Source of the DNA: CAZKUN01 sp964555935
GTDB taxonomy: Bacteria; Armatimonadota; Zipacnadia; Zipacnadales; VGFC01
Reading direction: 5' to 3'
Assembly: GCA_964555935.1 (NCBI GenBank)
Contig: CAZKUN010000301.1
Location: forward strand, 1 to 10,065
DNA: 10,065 nt
Part shown: one piece after another, positions 1-7,300 of the stretch
How the letters are laid out: the number at the start of each line of letters is the position of its first letter
Numbering within the stretch: the stretch's first letter is position 1
Notes under the pieces: model-generated
Told to the model about the DNA's origin: nothing
The model's database searches: none
The model's input: the letters and a program-made list of their open reading frames with translations, nothing else
Position numbers and translations under genes: made by a program

Positions 1-109
1 CGGCATGGGCAGAGACTACACCCTCTTCGCGTTGACGGATGGCGTCGTGAAGTTCGATGTCTACCGCAACAAGAAGAGCCGGGTCAACATTCTGACGCCC
101 GAAAGCTAA
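1..109 (+). CDS. rpmA: 50S ribosomal protein L27, C-terminal end (5' truncated by window edge)
   Basis: The reading frame starting at base 2 gives 35 residues, beginning GMGRDYTLFAL and ending VNILTPES before a TAA stop at 107-109. The pattern 'G.G.DyTLFAL.dG.VkF', followed by a basic stretch (RNKKSR), is the conserved C-terminal half of bacterial L27, a large-subunit protein near the peptidyl-transferase centre. The N-terminal half lies outside the window. Its position directly upstream of obgE matches the common bacterial order rplU-rpmA-obgE and supports the call. An intrinsic terminator follows the stop codon, so rpmA probably ends its own transcript. Confidence 0.93.
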   Translation, partial: GMGRDYTLFALTDGVVKFDVYRNKKSRVNILTPES

Positions 110-147
110 ACCGCACGGGCCACCCGGAAATCAGGTTCGATCCGCCG

Positions 148-180
148 AACGCCGACGCGATAGCCGTCGGCGTTTTCGTT
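148..180 (+). terminator. Rho-independent terminator after rpmA
   Basis: A perfect 10-bp stem (148-157 AACGCCGACG pairing with 165-174 CGTCGGCGTT, written here with its closing G157-C165 pair) encloses a 7-base loop (158-164). It is followed at once by a T-rich tail, TTCGTTT, through about 181. It lies 38 bases after the rpmA stop and before the obgE ribosome binding site, so rpmA and obgE may be partly uncoupled. Readthrough is possible because the T tract is interrupted. Confidence 0.75.
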
Positions 181-191
181 TGGTAGGCAGA

Positions 192-198
192 GAAGGGA
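192..198 (+). promoter_or_regulatory. Shine-Dalgarno site of obgE, decides the start
   Basis: GAAGGGA lies 8 bases upstream of ATG 207. It favours that start over an in-frame TTG at 180, which sits inside the terminator tail, lacks such a site, and would add nine residues not found in Obg proteins. Confidence 0.7.
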
Positions 199-206
199 AC
201 GCGGGC

Positions 207-1502
207 ATGCTCGTCGATGAAGCGACGATATCCGTCGAAAGCGGACGCGGCGGCGACGGGATTGTCTCGTGGATACGCGAGAAGTTCATGCCCCTGGGCG
301 GCCCCGGCGGAGGCGATGGCGGCAAGGGTGGCGATGTCATCCTGGAGGCCGAGCCTCAACTCAGCACGCTCGTCGACTTCCGCTACGAGCCCAAGCACAA
401 GGCCGACGACGGAGCGCAGGGCGGCACCTCGCGCAAGACGGGCAAAGACGGCGAGGACTCGGTCATCAAGGTGCCGGTGGGCACGCTCGTGCATGACGTC
501 GGCGCCAAGGCGTTGCTCGCCGACCTCGACACCCCCGGCAAGAGGTTGCTGGCCGTGCGTGGTGGACGGGGCGGGCGCGGCAACCAGCACTTCGCCACCG
601 CCACGCGCCAGGCTCCCGAGATCGCCGAGCGCGGCGAGCCGTCGCGGGAGCGCCGGCTCAGGCTCGAACTACGGATGATCGCCGACGTTGGCGTCATTGG
701 CTTCCCGAATGTCGGCAAGTCGACCCTCATCTCCGTGGTATCGGCGGCGCGACCGAAGATCGCGGACTACCACTTCACCACGCTTCAGCCAAACCTCGGC
801 GTCGTCAAGCTCAGCGGCCTCGATCGGAGTTTCGTCATCGCCGACATGCCGGGTCTGATCGTCGGCGCACACCAGGGCGCGGGCTTGGGCGATCGGTTCT
901 TGCGACACATCTCGCGCACGCGCCTGCTGATCCACGTCCTAGACGCAGCCACGATCGAGGGCCGCGATCCGGCCGACGACCTTGCCGCGATCAACCAGGA
1001 ACTCGTGCTGTTCTCCAAGGAGCTGGCGGACATCCCGCAGATCGTCGCCTTCAACAAGACCGACCTGCCCCTCGGCGATGAGATGGCGGAGATGACCGGC
1101 GAGACGTTGCAGGAGCAAGGGTATGAGTGCTACGCGATCTCGGCCGTCACCCGCCAGGGCGTGAACGAGCTGATGGAGGCCGTCTGGCGCAAGCTTGCAA
1201 CCATGCCGCGGCCAGAGGTCGAGCCCGATGCAGAGCCCGAGACGATCGTGCCGCCCGAGGAGGCCGACCAGCCGCTCGCCATCCTGAACGACCAACCGGG
1301 CGTCTTCGTCGTTACGGGAACCGAGGTGGAGTACGTTGCGGCAGTAGCCTACGTGGCGACAACGGACGGATTGATGCGCTTTCACCGCACGTTGGCGCGC
1401 ATGGACGTTCTCAAAGCCCTGGCGGACGCGGGCGCCGTCGAGGGCGACATGATCATGATCGCCGATCTCGACTTCGAGTACCAGCCCGATCTGGTGAGCT
1501 GA
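207..1502 (+). CDS. obgE: GTPase ObgE/CgtA, ribosome assembly and stress GTPase
   Basis: This 431-residue protein has the full Obg architecture. The glycine-rich Obg fold spans about 1-157 (MLVDEATISVESGRGGDG, then GGPGGGDGGKGGDV at 31-44, and RGGRGGRGNQHFATAT at 118-133). The GTPase domain follows: G1 GFPNVGKS 165-172, G2 threonines 191-192, G3 DMPGL 213-217, G4 NKTD 283-286 and G5 ISAVT 311-315. An acidic, proline-rich linker (334-355) leads to a C-terminal OCT domain (about 356-431, ending in GDMIMIADLDFEYQPD). Obg proteins bind the 50S subunit late in assembly and respond to GTP/GDP and ppGpp; they act in the cytoplasm. One deviation is visible: the G3 extension reads GLIVGAHQGAGLG, with V219 where Obg proteins usually have Glu. 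Its length and position after rpmA are typical. The stop codon is 3 bases from the end of the convergent gene. Confidence 0.97.
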   Translation: MLVDEATISVESGRGGDGIVSWIREKFMPLGGPGGGDGGKGGDVILEAEPQLSTLVDFRYEPKHKADDGAQGGTSRKTGKDGEDSVIKVPVGTLVHDVGAKALLADLDTPGKRLLAVRGGRGGRGNQHFATATRQAPEIAERGEPSRERRLRLELRMIADVGVIGFPNVGKSTLISVVSAARPKIADYHFTTLQPNLGVVKLSGLDRSFVIADMPGLIVGAHQGAGLGDRFLRHISRTRLLIHVLDAATIEGRDPADDLAAINQELVLFSKELADIPQIVAFNKTDLPLGDEMAEMTGETLQEQGYECYAISAVTRQGVNELMEAVWRKLATMPRPEVEPDAEPETIVPPEEADQPLAILNDQPGVFVVTGTEVEYVAAVAYVATTDGLMRFHRTLARMDVLKALADAGAVEGDMIMIADLDFEYQPDLVS

Positions 1503-1505
1503 TCG

Positions 1506-3275
1506 TCAACGCAGCACCCAACTGCCAAAGCTGTCCGGCTCGACGAATCCCCCGACGCACTGCGACCAGCTACTGAGTTCGCCGCCGACCGACGCGCGCT
1601 GGCGGCAGATGTTGGCGCGACAGGTCGCGCCTGCCTTGGGCGGCGCCATTCCGACCGCGGCCCATGGGATAGATGCCTCGACCGTCCATTCGCCCGTCCC
1701 GATATTCACGGCGTGTTGCCACGTCGGGTCATACTCCAGGTCCTGCGCATCAGTCACCCGCGCATCCCACGCCACCCCCCCGGCGCCGATAATGAAGTGG
1801 TAGTGCGTGGGGGCCTGTGCCGAGGGCTCTATGAAGATATCGACGCTGTCGCCGAGCCACACGCTGTCGTCGCGTCCGTCTCCGATGGCAACAATGGCCT
1901 CCGTCTGGGGCTCAACGCAGCGCAACGCGAAGTACATGGCCTTGTCATCGTACGTCACGCGGCACTCGGTCTGGGCCGGCTCGTCGGTCCGGCCCCGGAG
2001 GGTGGGCAGCATCGGCTCCAGCGGCTCAACGCTTGCCCACGCCGCGTCCGAGAGGACGCCATCGATCGTCGGGACCTCGCCGGCAACCCGCGCGATCTCA
2101 GCCGATCTCGTCACGAGGGCCTCCCGGATCGCCGCCTCCTCCCGCGCCCTTGCTTCCTCGATCATCGGCGCGATGTCATACCCCAGGGGTTCGCGCGCGG
2201 CGATCTTGCCGCGAGCGGAGATGACGGCCTCCTCAAGCCCCGGAGGCAGCCCCTCGTCTGTCCACCAGTTCATTTTCTCGCTGTACAGCCAGACGAACTC
2301 GTCGCTCGTGCGGAGCGCGTAGTAGACGTTGTGTTCGAACCACTTCGCGCGCTCCTCCGGCGTCATGTAGGCGCTGAGGTATTCCTGCGTTCGCAGGTTG
2401 AAGAGGTGGTCCACGTAGAGCGCGTTGGCGACTCGGACGTGCGCGCGGTACTCGGGCACGTTCTCCGGCGCGACCATCGAGAGCGCGTCGGTCTTCATCC
2501 CCTGGCGCGCGCTGAAGAAGGTCTCAGTGTCTTCGTAGTAATACGCGCTCTCATTGCCGTCTGTGATCGTGATGCTCGGTCCGGCCGCGTCGAGCATGCC
2601 GTCGATGAAGGCGGGGTAGAGGCCATACGAGTGCCTTGCGAGTTCCGTGTTGCGCTTGGCGTCGTCGTCGATGTCCCACAGCCCGCGCATGAACGTGAAG
2701 AGAAAGAAAGTGTGCACCACCGCCTCAGGCATCTCCGCCTCGACCGCTCGCATGAATTGGGCGCCGCGCTTGCGGTATTTCGCCTGGAACTCAGCGAACG
2801 ATTTCGTGTCCGCCTGCGGTTGCTCCGAGTACAACCACGGGTTCTTCCCGTAAGGCTCCGCGTCAAAGCAGACGCCTCTACACTTGCCGGCTTTGGCCGC
2901 GCGCGCGGTGATGGCGGCATTGCGCTCCGCCGCCTGCCAATGAGCATCGTTGAACCAGTCGATCTCAGACGCCGCGTACATGACGATGAAGTTCTCGCTG
3001 AGCGTCCCCCAGTCCATGTCGCTCAGGATCCGGATGTCCGAAGCATAAGAGCCCTCGGCCCACTCGCCCGGCACGAGGATCCTCCCGCCGACGGCCATCC
3101 GCAGGATCAGCCCATCGAATGGGCGCTTCTGCATCTCGGAGATGTTGTCGCGGATGAACGCGGGATTCGGAACGTCCCACCCGTATTCGATGAGCTTCTT
3201 GGCGGCTGGCTCGGCGCTGGCTCTGGCGATAGGGCAGAGGATCGCGACGAGGATGGCATAGACGATGGCGCGCAT
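1506..3275 (-). CDS. Secreted glycoside-hydrolase-like protein with C-terminal CBM9-like domain
   Basis: The product has 589 residues. Residues 1-22 form a signal peptide: Arg at 2, a hydrophobic core, then ARASA before Glu22. The Cys at 14 is preceded by Leu, so this is not a lipobox. The start is supported by GGGAGG on the minus strand (CCTCCC at 3283-3288), 7 bases upstream. Residues about 26-350 look like a TIM-barrel hydrolase of an unnamed family: YGWDVPNP 31-38, RPFDGLILRM 51-60, GVCFDAEPYG 134-143, ITDGNESAYYYED 237-249, EFVWLYSEKMNWW 326-338. Candidate catalytic acids are D138, E140, E242 and E333; the assignment is inference. A charged helical linker (about 345-398) leads to a CBM9-like beta-sandwich (about 401-589: PTIDGVLSDAAW, then YDDKAMYFALRC, DSVDIFIEP, and WTVEASIPWAAVG), a fold that binds carbohydrate ends in characterised members. 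It is probably a surface or secreted sugar-active protein; the substrate is unknown. It is divergent from the phosphoesterase gene and convergent with obgE. Confidence 0.85.
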   Translation of the reverse strand: MRAIVYAILVAILCPIARASAEPAAKKLIEYGWDVPNPAFIRDNISEMQKRPFDGLILRMAVGGRILVPGEWAEGSYASDIRILSDMDWGTLSENFIVMYAASEIDWFNDAHWQAAERNAAITARAAKAGKCRGVCFDAEPYGKNPWLYSEQPQADTKSFAEFQAKYRKRGAQFMRAVEAEMPEAVVHTFFLFTFMRGLWDIDDDAKRNTELARHSYGLYPAFIDGMLDAAGPSITITDGNESAYYYEDTETFFSARQGMKTDALSMVAPENVPEYRAHVRVANALYVDHLFNLRTQEYLSAYMTPEERAKWFEHNVYYALRTSDEFVWLYSEKMNWWTDEGLPPGLEEAVISARGKIAAREPLGYDIAPMIEEARAREEAAIREALVTRSAEIARVAGEVPTIDGVLSDAAWASVEPLEPMLPTLRGRTDEPAQTECRVTYDDKAMYFALRCVEPQTEAIVAIGDGRDDSVWLGDSVDIFIEPSAQAPTHYHFIIGAGGVAWDARVTDAQDLEYDPTWQHAVNIGTGEWTVEASIPWAAVGMAPPKAGATCRANICRQRASVGGELSSWSQCVGGFVEPDSFGSWVLR

Positions 3276-3403
3276 GAGGCGGCCTCCCGGCGGACAGGGT
3301 CACTCGCTGACGGCAGGAGGTTCCGCCTGGATCGAGGAAGACCTCGTGTTCGTTGAGAGGCCTTGCGGCGCGATGCAGCGTTATTGTCACCGGAGGACGC
3401 AAT
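3276..3403. other. Divergent intergenic region between the CBM9-like gene and the phosphoesterase gene
   Basis: These 128 bases must hold the 5' signals of two divergent genes. A small hairpin is visible: CGAGG 3333-3337 pairs with CCTCG 3342-3346 around an AAGA loop. I found no convincing -35/-10 pair on either strand and no clear operator palindrome. The Shine-Dalgarno sites of both genes lie at its two ends. Confidence 0.5.
3392..3396 (+). promoter_or_regulatory. Shine-Dalgarno site of the metallophosphoesterase gene
   Basis: GGAGG sits 7 bases before ATG 3404. It decides for that start over an in-frame TTG at 3353, which would add 17 residues with no resemblance to the family and has no comparable site. 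Confidence 0.75.
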
Positions 3404-4291
3404 ATGGATGGCAAAGACATTCTGCGCTGGCTGGCCATTGGCGCCGGGGCTGCGGCTGGGGCTGCGGCTGCCCACAAGCTAGCCACGGAGCGCTATCGGA
3501 TCGGCGTTACCCGCGAGACGTACGCCATCCGCAATCTGCCCCCCGAGCTAAACGGGATCACGATCGCTCACCTGTCTGACTTGCACGTCGGGAGAGTCAC
3601 CCCGGCGTGGTACGTGCGCAAGGCTATCGACCTGGCGAACTCGTTGAAACCGGATCTGGTGGTTCTGACGGGAGACTATGTGGATGACATCGACATCCCG
3701 ATGGAGACGTGCGCCGAGGCGCTCAGCGGTCTGGCCGCGCCGCTCGGCGTGTTTGGGATCCTGGGGAACCACGACTACTGGGTGGACCCCGACGGCGTGG
3801 CCGACATGCTGCGGTCAGTCGGGATCCGCGTTCTTCGGAACGAATCCGAGTCCATCGGGAACGGCGACGGTCGGCTGTGGATCACCGGACTGGACGACAC
3901 GGCCGGTCATCGCGAGGATTTTGGGGCGGCCCTGAACGGACGCCAGGATGGCGAGCCGGTAGTGCTCCTCTCACACAGCCCCGACGTGTTGCCGCGCGCG
4001 CATGATCTCGATATCGATCTCGTCCTGGCCGGGCACACGCATGGCGGGCAGATTCGGCTGCCGATCGTCGGCGCGCCTCACGCGCCGTGTCGCGTGACCC
4101 TCAAGTACATCATGGGGACGAGTCGCATCGGCCACGCCCGGATGTACGTCAGCCGCGGGCTGGGGATGACAATGCTGCCGATCCGGTGGGGCTGCCCGCC
4201 TGAGATCGGCCTGTACACGCTGATCGCCCCCGTCCGAGGGCGCGTTGGGAAGCCATTGGAGCGCGGGTACGGCCGACGTGGATCACTCTAG
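3404..4291 (+). CDS. Calcineurin-like metallophosphoesterase, YkuE/YaeI/LpxG type
   Basis: This 295-residue protein shows all five metallophosphoesterase blocks in order: SDLHVG 58-63 (metal ligands D59, H61), GDYVDD 90-95 (D91), GNHDYW 121-126 (N122, H123), SHSPD 190-194 (H191) and GHTHGGQ 210-216 (H211, H213). These bind a dinuclear metal centre that hydrolyses phosphoesters. Residues about 8-26 form an Ala/Gly-rich hydrophobic stretch without a clear cleavage site, so the enzyme is probably membrane-anchored by its N-terminus. The short length, the N-terminal anchor and the pattern ITIAHLSDLHVGR place it near the YkuE/YaeI group. That group includes chlamydial LpxG, a UDP-2,3-diacylglucosamine hydrolase in lipid A synthesis, but general phosphodiesterase activity is equally possible. 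The next gene begins 22 bases after the stop, so the two are probably co-transcribed. Confidence 0.92.
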   Translation: MDGKDILRWLAIGAGAAAGAAAAHKLATERYRIGVTRETYAIRNLPPELNGITIAHLSDLHVGRVTPAWYVRKAIDLANSLKPDLVVLTGDYVDDIDIPMETCAEALSGLAAPLGVFGILGNHDYWVDPDGVADMLRSVGIRVLRNESESIGNGDGRLWITGLDDTAGHREDFGAALNGRQDGEPVVLLSHSPDVLPRAHDLDIDLVLAGHTHGGQIRLPIVGAPHAPCRVTLKYIMGTSRIGHARMYVSRGLGMTMLPIRWGCPPEIGLYTLIAPVRGRVGKPLERGYGRRGSL

Positions 4292-4302
4292 ACGCGGACT
4301 TC

Positions 4303-4307
4303 GGAGA
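4303..4307 (+). promoter_or_regulatory. Shine-Dalgarno site of the dihaem propeller gene
   Basis: GGAGA lies 6 bases before ATG 4314. With the signal peptide that begins exactly there, it rejects the in-frame ATG at 4245, which would overlap the upstream gene by 47 bases and bury the signal peptide behind 23 hydrophilic residues. Confidence 0.7.
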
Positions 4308-4313
4308 AACGCG

Positions 4314-7300
4314 ATGCCGAGATGGTTTGGGCGTGGGCTGATGGGAGTTCTGGCCCTTGCGGCTCTGTCGCTGGTGCTGCCGGCGCAAGACGGCGCGCGC
4401 CCGGGCGTGGATACCACTAAACTCATCGCCGTTGCAGATCCGCAGCCCGCCTACAACGAGCGCCCGCTGACGATCGAGCTGTGGTGCCGGCTGCGCGACA
4501 ATGCCCACTACAACATCCTCGTCGCCAACGAGACGAAGGCCTCGCGGACCCATTGGGAGATCTTCACCGAGCCTGGCACTGGACGTCTGGCGGCCTACGT
4601 GCCGGGCAACACGCCTGACCACGTCCGAGCGACCGGCACGATCGTCGATGGCGAATGGCACCACGTGGCGTTGAGGCTCGACGGCGCTACGATGCGGCTG
4701 CACGTCGACGGTCTCGAAGTGGGCGCGGAGACCGCAACTCGCCCTCCTGACCTGCCAACCATAGAAGGCTCGCTCGTCATCGGAGCGCTGGTTGGGCGCG
4801 GTCTGGGATGTGACGGGGAGATCGCGTCAGTGAGAGTTTCGTCTGTCGCGCGCGAGGTCGCCGACGTTCCCCAGATACTTGAGCCCGATGCCGATACGAT
4901 TGCGCTGTGGCGGTTTGCCCCGGGCAAGGATGGCGAGCGCGTCGACGATCTGTCGCCGATGCTCCACCATGCCGTCTACGCTCGATCTCCCCGAACGTTC
5001 GACCGCTTTGACGTGACCACGCTCTCATCCGAGGAGGCGGGGGAGATCCACAAGGAACGCCAGACCCCGGCAGGTCGATCTCTGGCGATTTCGCCCCCGG
5101 ATGTCGACATCGACGAGACGCGCAGGCAACTCACCGCGGCGCTGGACGAGCTTGATCTGCCAAGCCTAGGCGGCGCGGCGCAGACTCGCGACGGCGTGCT
5201 CGCCGATTGGGGGGAGCAGTACTTCCGGCTCGGTCTGCGCCTGACCGGCAAGGAGAATCCTCCACTCGGCGCGGCGGAGCAGGCCTTCGACTCGCACTCC
5301 CTCGTCCGGGCAGATGACGGCGACCCGCTCGGTGTGGTCTTGCGTCGGACCGACGCGCTTCTGACTTCGCTCGATATCGCCGGGCCCCTCGCGGAGGACT
5401 TCATCGCTCTCCGTGACGCGGGCGCCAACACTGCCGTGGCGGACGAAGACGCTCGCAAGCAGCTCTACCTCGCAGCTTGCGCGCTGCGGCGCGAGATCGC
5501 CTTCGCCAACCCGTTGCTCGATTTCGAGGAGATCCTCTTCGTGGCCAGAGGGGTCTATCTCGGCTCGCGCGTCACGGGGCCAACGGTCACGACCGACGCG
5601 TATGGTCAGCACTTCGCGACTCAGTACTTCGGCTTCAACAGCGTCCCCGGCGGCGGGCTGTTCACCGTCTCCGGCTTCAAATCCGAGCCCAGCATCCGCA
5701 ACGTGTTGGGTGACTCCACCTGCGAAGGTGGCCGGCTCAAGGGCCGTCGGCTCGAGCCCGGCGCGTTTATATCGCCCGACCTCTCCTACGACGGCAAGTC
5801 GATCGTCTTCAGCTATACCGAGAGCAAAGAACACAAGTGGGTCTGGTCGCCCGAGACGACGTGGAATCTGTTCAAGGCTAGCATCGATGGCTCGGGGCTG
5901 AGCCAACTTACCGACTCAAAGCACGACGACTTCGACCCCGTGTGGCTTCCGAACGGTCGCATCGCGTTCATCTCCGAACGCAGGGGCGGGTACATCCGTT
6001 GCTTCTCCATGCTTCACGTGCCGAACTACGTGCTGCACTCGATGAAGCCCGACGGCAGCGACATCTTCCCTCTCAGCTACTTCGAGACGAGCGAGTGGCA
6101 CCCGAGCGTCAACAACGACGGGCAATTGGTCTACACGCGCTGGGATTATACCGACCGGGAGAACTGCTTGGGCTCAAACTTCTGGGTCTGCGGGCCGGAT
6201 GGCACGGACCCTCGAGCGCCCCACGGCAACTACCCCTACCCATGGCACACCTTCGCGGACAACGCGTTCGGCGATAGTCGAGACGGTCGCCCGTTTGTCG
6301 AGATGAACATCCGCGCGATACCCAATTCGCACAAGTACGTCCTGACCGCCGCGCCTCACCATGGCGAGGCTTTCGGCGCGCTGTGCATCCTCGATCTGCA
6401 GGTGCCCGATGACGGACGGATGAGCCAGCTCCGCCGCGTGACGCCCTACGTGCCGTTCCCCGAGACCGAGGTCAACGCGCGCAGCCAGTATCCGTTTGGC
6501 ACGCCATGGCCGCTCAGCGAGGACTTCTACCTCTGCAACTGGTGGGAGAATCTCTACCTCCTCGACCGCTTCGGCAACCGCGAGCTGATCTGCGAGAACT
6601 CGCTTGTCTTCGGCGAGACGAACTGGGACATGCGCCTGATCGATCCGATCCCCGTCAGGCCTCGTCTCGTGCCTGTCAGCATTCCCATCGGCACGAACCA
6701 GGGCGAAGACGCGGACCCGGCAGGCAAACCGGCGACCATCAGCGTCATGAACGTATACAACGCGGACCTGCCTTTCCCGGAGGGCACGAAGATCAAGTGG
6801 CTGCGCCTGACGCAGAACATCCTCAAGCTGAATCCGTGGATGGGCGTGCCGATGATCGGATACCAGAATGAGAACACGCCCCGCATTCCGCTTGGCATCG
6901 TTCCGGTCGAGGAGGACGGCAGCGCTTACTTCGAGGCGCCCGTCGAGAAAGAAGTGATCGTTCAGGCGCTGGACGAAAATTACATGGCGGTCCAATCGAT
7001 GCGATCCGTGCTCTACGTGCACCCGGGCGAGCAGCTCACGTGTATCGGATGCCATGAGGACCCTCAGACCGCGGTCGCGCTGGACAGCGAGCCCCTTGCC
7101 ATGCAGCGCCCGCCCTCGAGGCTCGAACCCGAGATCGGCGGCGTCGAGCCGGTCACCTACTACCGCCTGGTAAAGCCGGTCTTCGAGCAGTCATGCATCC
7201 CGTGTCACCAGGCCGAGGGTGGCCCCATTGATATGAGCTACCAGGCGCTTGAGCCACTCGCCTTCTACTTCGCCGGCGGCATGAGCCGCACCACCACGAA

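Noticed and set aside
180..206. TTG start extending ObgE by nine residues
   Set aside because: It sits in the terminator tail with no Shine-Dalgarno site. ATG 207 starts exactly where Obg homologues begin.
1451..1460. Perfect palindrome GATCATGATC
   Set aside because: It lies inside obgE and encodes the ordinary OCT-domain residues MIMI. A palindrome of this size is expected by chance and has no partner sites.
3262..3264. Lipoprotein signal in the secreted CBM9-like protein (cysteine at residue 14, codon approximate)
   Set aside because: The residues before the Cys are Ala-Ile-Leu. A lipobox needs a small residue (Gly, Ala or Ser) directly before the Cys, so ordinary signal peptidase I cleavage near residue 21 is more likely.
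1713..3356. Long open frame of 547 codons on the + strand
   Set aside because: It is antisense to the secreted CBM9-like gene. Its translation is rich in Arg, Val and Leu with no domain pattern, whereas the minus-strand product has a signal peptide, a Shine-Dalgarno site and recognisable domains. The open frame is a by-product of GC-rich codon use.
4245..4313. Upstream ATG for the dihaem protein
   Set aside because: It overlaps the phosphoesterase coding region and would place 23 hydrophilic residues before the signal peptide. ATG 4314 has a better Shine-Dalgarno site.
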